A stretch of 27,295 nt of DNA from Chloroflexi bacterium TSY (GCA_019217005.1 JAHBNG010000168.1:1-27295); one strand, 5' to 3'; counted from the first letter of the stretch, positions 9,681 through 19,306 are shown. The notes: generated by a model from the letters alone, not told the origin. Made by a program: numbers and translations.

Positions 9681-11186
9681 CTTTACTTTCTGGTAAAGGC
9701 TTGAGTGACAAAGGGCAAACCGAAAGGGGCGGAAAAAAGAATCCACCCTGAAAAAACGGGATAAAATGTAAAAATAGTGCTCGGCTAGTTTAAGCAGCGG
9801 CATTGAGGCGGCGATGAGCGAGAACGCCTTTAGGGAAATGGTGTGAAACCGAGGCCTTTTTCCGAAAGTCAGGGTCGAGTTGGTCGGGAGTTGGAAAAAG
9901 AGCACTCGAGAGAACGCGGCGCAGCCTGCCGGGAGTGGCTTGAGGCTCTCGATCCCAGTAGCCAGTCGGTATGGGAGGAAGAGAAGCGGCTAAATGGGAA
10001 AGAAGATTGCCAGCCAGCAGCCCCAGTTCAGGTAAGCGGAAGCAAGCCTCATCGGCATGAACAAATTGACGATGTAAGCCAATCATCTGCTTGGAAGCCA
10101 AGGGGGGGATGTTCAACAGGCCAGCGCTCCAGATAGAAAAGATAAATGGTTTCAGCTTGTAAAGCCATGACGGTCGCCAGAACCAAAGGTGTGTGATAAG
10201 CAGGATCCTGAAAGACGTAAATCGAATAGGTGCGGTTGGCTGTATCCACCTTGGTTGTCCTGGGGACGAGATTGTGCCATGCTTGATAGCGAATCAGGCG
10301 ACCACTATAGACAAATTGACCAAACGAGTCTGGAGTTGTGGCCTCGAGTCGCTTTCCCCTATAGCATCGAGAGAGCGGACGCACAATATCACCATATTCG
10401 GGTGGTCTGCCTTTTTCCTTACGTTCGGGTAACTCATTGCGGCGCGCTGTGCAGTTAATCGCTTCCCGAAGGACAAATCGGTCGACGTCGCTTTCTAGCA
10501 TTTCTCTGATTGTAAACCCGGCATCGACCACCGCCACTTCGTCTGACTCCAGTGATTTCTTCGTCTCTTTCAGCAGCTTTTTCCGAAACTCACTTTCCTT
10601 TGTGCCTACCTCGCATCTCATGATTGCCTTGAGCAGTGGCACTCGTTTCCCGCCTATCTCCCCCGAGCTTATCATCACTCCAAAGATGAGCGCGGGCAAT
10701 GCCCGACGAGCCGTTGAGTTATAGAGTCGGTTCACTTTCCCTTGCAGCTTCGGTCGCCAGAACCCTGTGATATCTATGCTTTTCACTCGGTATCCTTCTA
10801 ACTTTTTTGCCTCCCATTCCCCCTTTCCACTCCACTTCTTCTTGCCACGATGAGAGCAGGCTTGCAATATCCCATGATCCATATCGAAAGCTCCACCAGC
10901 TTCGCCGGAGCTCCTCATCTTCAAACCCGCTTTCACTCAATCCACTATGGATTGCTCCTCGACTTTTCAGAAACGACCCATTCATCATCGCCCACATCAG
11001 ACGCATTACATTTACGTTTGTTCCCACCGGCGTTACTTGCAATACATTCATCAGTACTGCTATAGTTATTTCTGGCGCGGTTAGCATTCCTTCCTCCTTT
11101 TTGGGTTCTCTACCTTTAGGATGAAACGCTAACCGCTTTTTGTCACATTTCTCACCTCATCTCTTTTCTTTTACCAGAAAGTAAAG
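9681..11186 (-). mobile_element. IS copy 1 (about 1506 bp, IS4-like DDE element)
   Basis: Bounded by 17-bp perfect terminal inverted repeats beginning CTTTACTTTCTGGTAAA. Flanking bases TTTAA occur on both sides (9676-9680 and 11187-11191), a likely 5-bp target duplication. A copy differing by one T lies at 22748-24254 in the same orientation. The exact ISfinder family is not certain. Confidence 0.85.
9790..11087 (-). pseudogene. IS4-like DDE transposase, frameshifted (copy 1)
   Basis: Transposase catalysing cut-and-paste movement of IS copy 1. Seen in three overlapping frames: an N-terminal part (MLTAPEITIAVLMNVLQVTP, 11087 onward), a central part with DITGFWRPKLQG (first catalytic Asp) and VAVVDAGF (second Asp), and a C-terminal part with YLFYLERWPVEH (Y-x2-R-W-x2-E, third acidic residue) continuing PPLASKQMIG. 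The first break is repaired by removing one G from a coding-strand G5 run (complement near 10828-10832), the second by removing one C from a C7 run (complement near 10104-10112). A strong AAAGGAGG precedes the ATG. The same two breaks occur in copy 2, so they were inherited, are programmed, or are systematic read errors. Confidence 0.75.
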
Positions 11187-11212
11187 TTTAACATATTTTC
11201 TGTATCAGACAT

Positions 11213-11389
11213 CGGTTGATGGACATTAAGAAAATAATCCGGCAAAAAAGTTCAGTCAGCACGCCTCGTGCAGGTGGAGTCCCTTCAAGACCCGCACGGG
11301 GCGTGCTCGCTGAACGATTACCGAACTTAATTTTGAATCTTCATCAACCGGTGGCGTTTTATACCCGATTATTTTCTTTATGCTCATCA
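11213..11389. repeat. Nested imperfect inverted repeats around the ABC operon terminator
   Basis: Two overlapping inverted pairs enclose the terminator hairpin: CGGTTGATG (11213-11221) with CATCAACCG (11342-11350), and an AAGAAAATAATC-centred arm (11218-11242) with GATTATTTTCTT (11365-11389 region). The unit may be a small non-autonomous element of about 175 bp. No target duplication was identified. Confidence 0.45.
11244..11315 (-). terminator. Strong rho-independent terminator of the ABC exporter operon
   Basis: On the minus strand, about 110 bases after the 506-aa ABC gene, a long hairpin pairs GTTCAG/CTGAAC, AGCACGCC/GGCGTGCT and CGTGC/GCACG (11250-11271 with 11294-11315). It is followed at once by six T (complement of A6 at 11244-11249). 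Confidence 0.85.
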
Positions 11390-11423
11390 AATGTGACCGA
11401 CGATTTGGCTGCCATCGAATGAC

Positions 11424-12944
11424 TCATAGGTCTTGACCATCCCAGATATACCGCATCTCTTCAGATTTTTGCAGCAATTCATCCAACAAACCTTGTGCTT
11501 CGATGCGACCCTCTTTCAGCACAATTACTTGATCCGCCCGTTGCAGCACGGATCGACGATGCGAAACGACGAGACAGGTCGGTTTGCGAGCGTTTGTTTC
11601 ATGCCCGTTCTGTTCAGCGCCATTTTGTTCAGCATACCGGGCAAAAAGACGTTCCCAGAGAAGGCGTTCCGTTTCAACATCCAACGCGCTTGATAGATCG
11701 TCGAACACATATAAATCGGGGGTACGCACGAACATACGCGCCGCGGCTGTTCGTTGTACTTGACCGCCAGAGAGACGCACTCCATTTGGTCCAATCAGGG
11801 TTTCCAGTCCGTCGGTCATGTCGGCTAGATCTTGTTCAAATACAGCTTGCACAATGGCCTGGTTGAGATCGACAGCAGCTTCTGGCAGATTCAGCAGCAG
11901 ATTCTTTTTGAGACTCTCGCTGAAAAGATGGGGGATTTGGGGGGTATAGGCGGCTCGAGGCGGGACAAAAAAGCCGGCGGCATCTTCAATGCGTTGTCCA
12001 TTCCAAACTATGTCACCAGAAGCGGGCAGTAATCCGAGGATCGCCCGCAGCAACGTTGTTTTGCCCGCACCAATTCGCCCCGTAATGACGGTGAACGATC
12101 CTGGTTTCAGACTGAAGCTGATCTGCGTAATCCCATTCAGGGTCGCACCGTCATGGTGATAGGTTAGGCCGTTGAGGTCAAGCTGAACTAACGGATCCGC
12201 GTTGGGTACAGACTCGGATCCCATTTGCGGTGATGCACCAGTCAAATAGAGGGGTCGATGGGCAATTAGCGTCTCTGCGGGTGCTCCTTGAAGCATCTCG
12301 ATCAGGCGGCGGATGGAGACGGCCGCTTGGCGATAGGCAATTGTCATCGAGCCAAAGCCGAGAATATTGCCGCTCACGTAGCTCAGGTAATAGACAAACA
12401 GAGCAAAGTCGCCCAAGCTAAACGCTTGCTCCCGCATGGCCCCAGCCGCAAAGAGCAAAATGAGGCCCGTCCCCAACGTGGCCACATTGGCGTAAACCGA
12501 TCTCAATAATGCACTCAAAACCCGATCCTTGACCACCCGTTGTCGTCGCTCTTCGCTCAATTTTTGAAAATGGTTAAGTACGGGCCCTTCAGCGCCCGCA
12601 ACTTGCACCGCCTGAACCGAGTCAAAAATTTCACCAAGCGAGCCGGTCACTGCCTGCGTGGCCTGGCGGGCTGCCGACCGGTTCCGATCAATGTGCCGAT
12701 CGGCATATTGACCAACCGCAACGACAATCAGCATTGGGATGAAGGACAAGAACGTGATTTGCCAATTCATGGTCAGCATGATGACGAAGGCGATGAGAGA
12801 TACCAGGATCAGGCTGGACTGTTCTATCGCCCACCCCATTGCTCTGACCGCCTCATTTGTATCGTCCCGAAAATAGCAGCGCACCAACTCGGCCATAAAC
12901 TGCAGGATGGAGAGGCTGTTCGTCTGTTTCTCGGTTGTCGTCAT
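11424..12944 (-). CDS. ABC half-exporter with degenerate ATPase site and missing first two membrane helices
   Basis: ABC exporter-type half-transporter, 506 aa: a membrane domain fused to an ATPase. Seen: Walker [10 protein letters not shown] near residue 290, signature [15 protein letters not shown], Walker B-like [11 protein letters not shown] with Asp where the catalytic Glu normally sits, and H-loop VSHRR. Compared with its 601-aa paralogue at 17188-18993, alignment holds for residues 1-24 ([11 protein letters not shown]), then jumps to [18 protein letters not shown], which matches paralogue residue 130. About 105 residues containing TM1, TM2 and the first cytoplasmic loop are missing in frame. 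Its start overlaps the stop of the upstream gene in an ATGA, so translation is probably coupled. It may be non-functional or work only with an intact partner. Cargo unknown. Confidence 0.85.
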   Translation of the reverse strand: MTTTEKQTNSLSILQFMAELVRCYFRDDTNEAVRAMGWAIEQSSLILVSLIAFVIMLTMNWQITFLSFIPMLIVVAVGQYADRHIDRNRSAARQATQAVTGSLGEIFDSVQAVQVAGAEGPVLNHFQKLSEERRQRVVKDRVLSALLRSVYANVATLGTGLILLFAAGAMREQAFSLGDFALFVYYLSYVSGNILGFGSMTIAYRQAAVSIRRLIEMLQGAPAETLIAHRPLYLTGASPQMGSESVPNADPLVQLDLNGLTYHHDGATLNGITQISFSLKPGSFTVITGRIGAGKTTLLRAILGLLPASGDIVWNGQRIEDAAGFFVPPRAAYTPQIPHLFSESLKKNLLLNLPEAAVDLNQAIVQAVFEQDLADMTDGLETLIGPNGVRLSGGQVQRTAAARMFVRTPDLYVFDDLSSALDVETERLLWERLFARYAEQNGAEQNGHETNARKPTCLVVSHRRSVLQRADQVIVLKEGRIEAQGLLDELLQKSEEMRYIWDGQDL

Positions 12945-14704
12945 GAAACCACCACCTCCAATGCCTCAGAGAGACCTTGACTGGTCTGGAGGAGTTGGGC
13001 AAAGTGGGAGTCAGGTTGCTCGGCCAAGGTTTGGCGTGCTCCATGCTCGAGGATGCGGCCATCCTTGAGAATCATGACCCGATCAACCCGCTGAATGGTC
13101 GCCAAACGATGGGCAATGATGATGGCGGTTCGCTCGGCCAAGAGTTTGTCGATGGCCCGTTCGATCAGCTGTTCCGTGGCAGGATCCAGACGGGAGGAGG
13201 CTTCATCTAAAATCACCAAACCTGGATCGGAGAGAAAGACTCTGGCAAAGGCCAACAGTTGGGCCTGTCCCGCCGATAGATTTCGTCCCCCGGCCTGAAT
13301 TGGGGTATCCAGACCCTCGGATAACCCATCCAACCAGCCGCTCAGTCCGAGGTCATTTAACACAGCCTCTAAACGCTCATCAGAAATCGCGGGGTCAAAA
13401 AAGGTCAGATTCTCGCGGACGCTCGCCTGAAAAAGCTGGACGTCTTGCGTGACCATGCCGATCTGTTGGCGTACTGTGTCGAGTTGAAGCGAGGAGAGCG
13501 ACTTATCGTCCAACCGAATCTCACCGTGCGTCGGGTCATAGAGTCGCAAAGCCAGCCGCGCGAGGGTCGTTTTGCCGCTGCCAGTTCGTCCAAGCAATCC
13601 CAACGTTTGACCGGGTTCCAATTGAAAAGCAATATCGTGCAGCACCACCTCCCGCTCATCGTAGCTGAAGCTGACGTTGTCAAAGGTAATGGCGTGTGCA
13701 TTGGCGGATCGAGCTTGGTCGCGCCCATCTGGCAACTTTGACTGGATGGCAAACAGTTGGTTGACCCGCTGCAAACTGGCTTCGGCGCGCTGTAAATCTT
13801 CAATCTGATTGCGGATCTGTTCGATGGGGTGGCGCAGCAACTCGGTATAATGGAAGATCAGATAGACCGTGCCAATGGTGATGGCACCGCTTTGCCAAAG
13901 CGCCCCGCCGACTCCAAACGCAATGGCTGTGCCTATCGCAAAGACAGCGGTCGAGGTGATATACATCATGGAGCCCATCACGCTTGCTTTGACTTCGAGC
14001 GGAAGCCAGCTCCGTGTAATTTCTATGAAACGCTGCATCACATAGGGTCTGGCTCCATTCGCCCGCACATCTTCCGTCGCCGTGAGCGCCTCGCCCAGAA
14101 AGCCAAAGAAGGTGGCCGACATTTCACGCACCTTGGCCCAATGGGGAATGGCAATTGTGCGAATTCGAATGAGAATCGCCAGGGCAATGATGGCAAAGAA
14201 GAGGAGGGCGACCCCGATGCGCCAATCTTCTAGAAAGAGGAGAACCAGCACGCCCACGAGCATGAGCAGATTTCCCAGGATGTGAATGACCATCTGTGAG
14301 AAAAAATTTGAGAGGATATTGATGTCGCCATCAATCCGTTCGATCAATTCGCCAGAGGTGTGGTTTTTGTGAAAGGATTGGTCGAGGCGCAGACAATGTT
14401 CAGCAAGGTCAAACCGCAGGGCGTTGGTGGCTGTCCAGGCCACGTCTTCGCTGATATAGGTTGTCAGCACCGAGACCCCTTGGGCGGCAAAGGCAACGAC
14501 GATAAAGAACAAGGCGGCTTGGACGAGGGTATTCAGCGGACCACCCGCAAGCGCAGTATCAATGAAAAAGCGAATGATCTGCGGGTTCAGCAGTTGTAAT
14601 CCGATGCCAGTCAGCAAAAGTATCGCCATCCATCCCGTGCGCATTTTTTGCGCGACAAGATATTGACGAAGCAGAATCCAGTACTGTTTTATGGGAATGT
14701 TCAT
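12941..14704 (-). CDS. ABC half-exporter with canonical ATPase site
   Basis: ABC exporter-type half-transporter, 587 aa, expected to pump a lipid, drug or peptide substrate outward. Seen: six predicted membrane helices in the first 300 residues (for example [16 protein letters not shown] and [18 protein letters not shown]), Walker [10 protein letters not shown] near residue 375, signature [15 protein letters not shown], Walker [14 protein letters not shown] with the catalytic Glu present, and H-loop [10 protein letters not shown]. Its canonical ATPase beside degenerate-site paralogues fits an asymmetric heterodimer. It overlaps the 506-aa gene by 4 bp (ATGA). Upstream lie about 2.5 kb of mobile sequence that separate it from the 601-aa paralogue, so it may have lost the operon promoter. 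ATG 14704 begins at a normal N-terminus. Confidence 0.9.
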   Translation of the reverse strand: MNIPIKQYWILLRQYLVAQKMRTGWMAILLLTGIGLQLLNPQIIRFFIDTALAGGPLNTLVQAALFFIVVAFAAQGVSVLTTYISEDVAWTATNALRFDLAEHCLRLDQSFHKNHTSGELIERIDGDINILSNFFSQMVIHILGNLLMLVGVLVLLFLEDWRIGVALLFFAIIALAILIRIRTIAIPHWAKVREMSATFFGFLGEALTATEDVRANGARPYVMQRFIEITRSWLPLEVKASVMGSMMYITSTAVFAIGTAIAFGVGGALWQSGAITIGTVYLIFHYTELLRHPIEQIRNQIEDLQRAEASLQRVNQLFAIQSKLPDGRDQARSANAHAITFDNVSFSYDEREVVLHDIAFQLEPGQTLGLLGRTGSGKTTLARLALRLYDPTHGEIRLDDKSLSSLQLDTVRQQIGMVTQDVQLFQASVRENLTFFDPAISDERLEAVLNDLGLSGWLDGLSEGLDTPIQAGGRNLSAGQAQLLAFARVFLSDPGLVILDEASSRLDPATEQLIERAIDKLLAERTAIIIAHRLATIQRVDRVMILKDGRILEHGARQTLAEQPDSHFAQLLQTSQGLSEALEVVVS

Positions 14705-14738
14705 TGGAAACGATTATCCTTTTCTAACCGCGTTTCAG

Positions 14739-14891
14739 GGGTGGTTCAGAATTAGGTTTACACTTTTGATACATAGATAAAAATCTATATGAGGTCATTT
14801 TCTGCCTGAGCATGGCTCAAAGTAGAAAATATAAACATCTTTTCTCTTTGCAAAAATGTAAACCTAATTGTCCGCCTAAAATGAACCACCC
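14739..14891. mobile_element. 153-bp MITE with 10-bp target duplication
   Basis: Flanked by identical CGCGTTTCAG at 14729-14738 and 14892-14901. Ends GGGTGGTTCA and TGAACCACCC are perfect inverse complements, and a second inner pair AATTAGGTTTACA / TGTAAACCTAATT strengthens the palindrome. No ORF. A diverged relative is at 19811-19950. Confidence 0.88.
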
Positions 14892-14902
14892 CGCGTTTCA
14901 GA

Positions 14903-14987
14903 ATAAAAAAGCTTTCAGCTAATCAGCCGTCAGCTTTCAGCCAGAATCTGGCCATGTTTCGTGGCTGATTTTTATACTTTCCTATAC
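14903..14987. repeat. 85-bp palindromic repeat, intergenic copy
   Basis: Starts ATAAAAAAGCTTTCAGC and ends TATACTTTCCTATAC. Contains CAGC-spaced heptamers (AATCAGCCGTCAGCTTTCAG), an AATCAGCC/GGCTGATT stem and a CCAG/CTGG hairpin. A copy at 21286-21371 differs by only a few substitutions and one indel but lies inside a coding sequence. Confidence 0.85.
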
Positions 14988-14992
14988 TCAGT

Positions 14993-15199
14993 AGATCCAA
15001 ATTTCAGGTTTTGAGAGAGAATTCTGGCTAAACAGTTGACATAAATACAAATTTGCCGGTCGATATCTAGTTTTTGCGTTAGATTTGGGCGATTTTCAGA
15101 TATGAAATAGGTTGTTTTCTGTAACCGAAATCTGAATAAATGACTCCAAAATCCCTGCAATCTCGACTGAAAATCGCCAAAAACGCCAAATTTGGATCT
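14993..15199. repeat. 207-bp inverted-repeat unit next to the IS110 element
   Basis: Ends AGATCCAAATTT (14993-15004) and AAATTTGGATCT (15188-15199) are perfect inverse complements. A nested perfect pair CGATTTTCAG (15090-15099) / CTGAAAATCG (15167-15176) lies inside. A GCGGGTC/GACCCGC hairpin (15262-15281) follows. No gene in 14705-15318 can be supported. Confidence 0.65.
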
Positions 15200-15318
15200 G
15201 CCCTGAAAAAAAGGGCAGCAAGAGAAGAGAGAGAGGGGTTAAAGGCCGCGTTGAATAAGAAGCGGGTCCAAGTTGACCCGCCAGAGTGGGTGGCGTCGTT
15301 GCCTGTGCCCAACGCAAA

Positions 15319-16562
15319 TCAGTTGTAGTGAGCACCGTACTTAGGCGGTCGGTGCCAAGAAAACCTTGAAGCCGAGGGACTCGAGGGTTTTGAGTGCGCC
15401 GGTTGTGCATGCTCCTTGCGTCGTTTGAGAAAGAAGTCGCCGCCGAGTTCTTCAAAGACGGCATCGGGCTTGTCGATGAGATGATAGACGATGGTCAAGA
15501 TGGAATGGGCCACGGCAATAGCTGCCCGCTTGGCTCCGCGTCGTGCCTTGAGACGGTGGAACTGTGCGGCGAGATAGGTGTCCTTGGTGCGAGAGGCGGC
15601 CCAAGCCGCTTCAACGAGGGCGGTGACTAACCATTTCTGGCCCTTTCGTCGGCGACCACTCTTGCGTTTGCCCACCGATTCGTTGTTGCCAGGACAGACA
15701 CAAGCCCAGGAGGCCAGTTTCTTAGCTGAGGGCCAGCTTTCGACCGAGGGACCGATCTCCGCCAGAATTATCTCGGCGACGACTCGCCCCACACCGGGAA
15801 TGGCATCTAGGCGTGCGATGAGGTCAGCATGCGGAGCCATGAGGACCCCAATCTGTTGATTGAGGGCATCAATGCGTACATTCAGGTGATCGAGATGATG
15901 CAGAACTTCTTGCAGCATAAAACGATGATGAGGACGGACCAGTCCCGTCAACGCATCAACCAACTGGGGAATCTTGGCCCGCAGCCGCTTTTGTGCCAAG
16001 TCAGCCATGGCTTCTGGGTCCATCTCATCTGCAATCAGGGCCTCGATCATCTGGCGTGCCGATACACCTTGGATGCTCGTGACCACCGATCCCAACTTGA
16101 CGTTGGCATCTTCCAACACCTTATGCAGGCGATTGACTGCCGCACTCTTCTGCAAGAGACGCGTCCGATAGCGCGTCAGGTCTCGCAAGTCCCTTTGCTC
16201 CACATCTGGAATGAAACTGCGCTCCAGCAGTCCATAACTCATCAGTTTCGTGATCCAGGCCGCATCGCTCTCATCCGTCTTGCGACCAGGCACCTGTGCC
16301 AGATGGCGGGCATTCACAATCCAGACCTCAAAATGCTCATGCAACACATTGTAGATCGGTTTCCAATACACTCCCGTACTCTCCATCGCCACATGCGTGA
16401 TCCCATACGACGACAGCCACGACCTCAACCCCTCCAACTCGACCGTCGTTGTCCCAAATCGCTTGCGCACCTGCTCCATCCTCCTGATTCATCTACCACA
16501 CACGCCACTACCATCCGCTTGTGAACATCCAGGCCGCTGCACTTCGGAAACATCACTTCCAT
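15319..16562 (-). pseudogene. IS110-family DEDD transposase, one frameshift
   Basis: Recombinase of the IS110 family, which moves DNA with an RNA guide rather than by DDE chemistry. Seen: N-terminal MEVMFPKCSGLDVHK (first acidic residue), VAMESTGVYWKP (Glu), GRKTDESDAAW (Asp pair), and the C-terminal transposase_20-like LDAIPGVGRVVAEIILAEIG ending in the usual SWACVCPGNNESVGKRKSG block with its serine. The first 28 or so residues (from ATG 16562, preceded by AGGAAAGGAAG) are in another frame from the rest. VVDESGG joins EQVRKRFGTTT after a one-base change in the GGAGG run near 16480. The protein is otherwise full length (about 410 aa), so the break may be recent, programmed, or a read error. 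Confidence 0.85.
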
Positions 16563-16575
16563 CTTCCTTTCCTTT

Positions 16576-16737
16576 CGCAGCCGCTTATGTACCCGATTGT
16601 GAGCACAGTCTGCCCTGCGTGTTTCGGTCCCGAGGAACGTCCACATCCCGTGGTGCGTCGGTGTACACCAATCTAGCTACTGAGCGTTCTTTACTTGACC
16701 ACGGACCTTTCCCGATTTCTGTTCGGCGGCTGCCACC
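16576..16737 (-). ncRNA. Candidate bridge RNA of IS110 element 1
   Basis: The non-coding leader just upstream of the transposase folds into several stems: GGTGG/CCGCC (16725-16737), CCGTGGT/ACCACGG (16698-16704 with 16648-16654) enclosing a 43-nt loop, GTTCC/GGGAC near 16629-16640, and CGCAG/CTGCG (16615-16619 with 16576-16580). Large loops on short stems in this position fit the IS110-group bridge RNA encoded in the left end. Inferred from position and hand folding only. Confidence 0.45.
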
Positions 16738-16800
16738 ACACTTTAACACATTTTTCATCCCCTGTTGTGTTGGCTCACCGCATGTTTATCTACTGATACT

Positions 16801-17187
16801 ATGAAAAACGGAGCTTCATCGAGATTGGGAACTAGAGATTAGAGATTTTCCACGCTGGCAGCCAATCGGACGGTGTGACTATTCTGTTCCATAGACCAGA
16901 GCGAAGAATCCAATCTGCCAAGCAGCACCTCAAGCTTGGTCGACTCGTTCGGGAAGAACGGCAACGGTTGTCTTGGAACAAGGGATTCTTCGCCTCTCTC
17001 GACTGAAATTGGTCACTTTGTCTCGATTTCCGCAGCGCAGCAATTGTCCTCTCTGTGATGACTCAGAATGACAGGCTTAGCAACTCGCCCCAAAAAGTGA
17101 AATACAACCGAAATAGGGCAAGGATTGACACGGATTGAATCCTGAACATCTAGAAAATCCGTGTCCAAATACTTACTTGGGTTTACT
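16801..17187. repeat. Intergenic repeats downstream of the 601-aa ABC gene
   Basis: No gene. Two inverted repeats: GCGAAGAATCC/GGATTCTTCGC (16901-16911 with 16983-16993), and GACACGGATT/AATCCGTGTC (17127-17136 with 17156-17165). The second may end the minus-strand ABC transcript but lacks a T-tract. Confidence 0.6.
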
Positions 17188-18993
17188 TTATAGCGTTGTT
17201 TGTTCTTCAAGCATTTTCAACGTACGGACATCAGCAATCTGTCCGGCCTCAAGCACGATAATCTGATCGGCCAGTTGCAGAACTTCTTGACGATGAGACA
17301 CGGCCAAACAGGTCGGTCGCTTATGACAGTCTGGAGGATAGAGACGTTGCCACAGGAGCTGTTCGGTTTCGACATCCAACGCGCTCGAAAGATCATCAAA
17401 GACATGAAGTTCGGGTTGGCGACCAAACATACGGGCGGCGGCGGTGCGCTGTATCTGACCACCCGACAAGCGTACGCCTTTTGTGCCGACGACGGTTTCC
17501 AGTCCCAGCGGCATCTCGGCGACATCGGCTTCCAACACAGCTCGATGGAGCGCTAGCCCGACGTCAAAATGCTCGTCCGACTCATGAAGCAACAGATTCT
17601 CTCTGATCGATGCACTAAAGAGGTGCTGCACTTGCGGCGTATAGGCCGTTTGGGGTGGCACAAAAAATGTTGCCGGATCGAGCACACGCCGATCGTTCCA
17701 AAAGATTTCACCAGCTTGGGGCGTGAGCAATCCGAGCATCGCCCGTAGCAAGGTTGACTTGCCTGCCCCAACGCGGCCCGTGATGACGGTAAATGTGCCT
17801 CGTTCGAGCGTTAAATCAATATTCGATATGCCTTGTACTTGTCGCTCCTCGGTCTGTTCAAAGTGATAGGTTAATCCTTTGACCGTCAATGTCTTTAGTG
17901 GGGATGCAATTTCGGCCGATTGATCTGCGATGTCTGTCGACTTTGTTTGTGTATCTGACAAGAACAGTGGCTGAGATTCGATCAAAGTGCCTGCCGCTGC
18001 CGGTCTGTTGGGGGCTGCCAGTTGCATCAGATCCGTCATGCGTTCAAATGAAACCCGACTCTGTTTGTAACGCAAAAAACGCGCCCCCAAATCCATCGTC
18101 TCCAGGGTCACACGTCGCAAGTAAAGCACAAATAAGGCAAAATCACCGACGCTAAACTCTCCCACGCGCATGAGCTGTGCGGCAAATAGAATCACCAACC
18201 CCGTGCCAATGATGCCCAAATTGCCGTAAACCGAATCGATCAGCTTCAGATAGGCACGATCTTTGACGATCCGTTGGCGGCGCTCATGGCTCAACCGTTG
18301 AAGCTGGGCCAACACGTGACGTTCGGCGGCATTCACCTGAAGCGCCAGTACGGCATCGAACATCTCACCCAATATGCCCGTCACGCGTTCGGTCGCCTCT
18401 CGGCTGGCCTGATGAAAGGTCTCAACTCGCCGTTCGGCCAGTTGACCAAGGACCAAGATGACTACCATAGGAATGAGCGACAGCAGGGTAATCTGCCAGT
18501 TGATCGTCAGCATTGTGATGAGGGCGACCAGGATGACCACAATCATTCCGACCATCTCAATCGTCCAGCTAAGGGTGTAGTTGGCAAACCCAACGTCATC
18601 TCGGAAAACGTTGGCTGTCTCACCGGGCGATTTGGTTAAGGCGCTTGCTCCTGGCAAATCCAGAATGCGGGCCAGCAGATTGCGGCGCAACAACGTCACC
18701 AAATGAAAATCGAGCCGAGCTGCTGCGATCATTGCGCCATAAAATGAACCGATTTGGCTCACGGCGACCAAAAAGACCAGGGCAACGACACCGTTTAACG
18801 TCAGGTTTGCGGACGCTTCGGCAGTGAGTTGATCGAAGAAGAGCTTGGCCACCAATCCCGGAGCCAAATCAAGAACGATCATCGCCGTCCAATAGAGCAG
18901 GTTGAGGCCAACAAGTGCGGGAAAATTGCGCACCATGGCCCATAGAAATTGTTTGACAGAGATAGTCTTCTGTCTGGTTGAAGTCAGTTTCAT
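17188..18993 (-). CDS. ABC half-exporter with degenerate ATPase site, full length
   Basis: ABC exporter-type half-transporter, 601 aa. Seen: membrane segments at about 26-48 (LVGLNLLYWTAMIVLDL), 66-92 (GVVALVFLVAVSQIGSF), about 143-190 (VGMIVVILVALITML and LLSLIPMVVILVLGQL) and two further helices; Walker A GRVGAGKST near 405; signature [15 protein letters not shown] near 509; Walker B-like [12 protein letters not shown] where Asp replaces the catalytic Glu; H-loop AVSHRQE. One degenerate and one canonical half are usual in heterodimeric exporters, so the 587-aa protein is the likely partner. ATG 18993 has GGAGGG 4 bases upstream. A short ORF overlaps its start, and a long hairpin-rich leader lies above. 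It was probably in one operon with the downstream ABC genes before the mobile elements inserted. Cargo unknown. Confidence 0.9.
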   Translation of the reverse strand: MKLTSTRQKTISVKQFLWAMVRNFPALVGLNLLYWTAMIVLDLAPGLVAKLFFDQLTAEASANLTLNGVVALVFLVAVSQIGSFYGAMIAAARLDFHLVTLLRRNLLARILDLPGASALTKSPGETANVFRDDVGFANYTLSWTIEMVGMIVVILVALITMLTINWQITLLSLIPMVVILVLGQLAERRVETFHQASREATERVTGILGEMFDAVLALQVNAAERHVLAQLQRLSHERRQRIVKDRAYLKLIDSVYGNLGIIGTGLVILFAAQLMRVGEFSVGDFALFVLYLRRVTLETMDLGARFLRYKQSRVSFERMTDLMQLAAPNRPAAAGTLIESQPLFLSDTQTKSTDIADQSAEIASPLKTLTVKGLTYHFEQTEERQVQGISNIDLTLERGTFTVITGRVGAGKSTLLRAMLGLLTPQAGEIFWNDRRVLDPATFFVPPQTAYTPQVQHLFSASIRENLLLHESDEHFDVGLALHRAVLEADVAEMPLGLETVVGTKGVRLSGGQIQRTAAARMFGRQPELHVFDDLSSALDVETEQLLWQRLYPPDCHKRPTCLAVSHRQEVLQLADQIIVLEAGQIADVRTLKMLEEQTTL

Positions 18994-19054
18994 GAACCCT
19001 CCAGGGTTGCACAGGTAAATGATGGTACGCAGTAGATATGACCGTTCGTATCAT
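18869..19054 (-). CDS. Possible 61-aa leader ORF overlapping the ABC start
   Basis: Begins with an excellent ribosome-binding site (AAAGGAGGACACC then ATG). It reads MIRTVISTAYHHLPVQPW and onward, running out of frame into the 601-aa ABC gene, whose own GGAGGG and ATG lie within it. The overlapping part is a frame shadow; only the first 20 codons are free sequence. It resembles no peptide family I recognise. It may be a translated leader coupled to the ABC gene. Confidence 0.35.
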   Translation of the reverse strand: MIRTVISTAYHHLPVQPWRVHETDFNQTEDYLCQTISMGHGAQFSRTCWPQPALLDGDDRS

Positions 19055-19107
19055 GGTGTCCTCCTTTGATTTTTGGGATGTTCATTAGAGATTATTTTGA
19101 CCAATAC

Positions 19108-19138
19108 AAAAAGCCACAGGTCATAATATGCCTGTGGC
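19108..19138 (-). terminator. Terminator-like hairpin in the ABC leader (proximal)
   Basis: GCCACAGG (19113-19120) and CCTGTGGC (19131-19138) pair perfectly. On the minus strand the stem is followed by five T (complement of A5, 19108-19112); on the plus strand by four T. It lies about 55 bases before the leader ORF and 115 before the ABC gene. Confidence 0.65.
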
Positions 19139-19243
19139 TTTTCTGATAGCCAGGCGATTGAGCAATCAAAAATCATTGCAGCGTGTCAACAGATGTTGGC
19201 TTTTGGCTGAAACACCAAAAGCGCTCGCGCTGACACACAAACG

Positions 19244-19270
19244 CACCAACCATGACAGTCATGGTTGGTG
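19244..19270. repeat. Perfect 13-bp palindrome in the ABC leader
   Basis: CACCAACCATGAC and GTCATGGTTGGTG are separated by one base. Neighbouring weaker stems (CTTTTGG/CCAAAAG at about 19200-19220, GATTG/CAATC near 19157-19168) make this part of a multi-hairpin leader or an operator for a dimeric protein. Confidence 0.65.
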
Positions 19271-19306
19271 GCCAAACAAATATTTTGGTTCTCAAGCTGA
19301 CGAATC

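Larger units (their letters stand above)
15319..16800 (-). mobile_element. IS110-family element 1 (approximate limits)
   Basis: Contains one DEDD transposase preceded by a structured non-coding leader, the layout of the IS110 group. Such elements lack clear terminal inverted repeats, so both ends are uncertain. The element separates the 601-aa and 587-aa ABC genes. Confidence 0.65.

Noticed and set aside
15140..15328. 62-aa basic ORF between the repeats and IS110
   Set aside because: It overlaps the arms of an inverted repeat and has no ribosome-binding site or recognisable family.
11424..18993. Bacteriocin or RiPP export cluster
   Set aside because: No peptidase C39 domain on the ABC proteins, no modification enzyme and no convincing precursor peptide; the cargo cannot be inferred.
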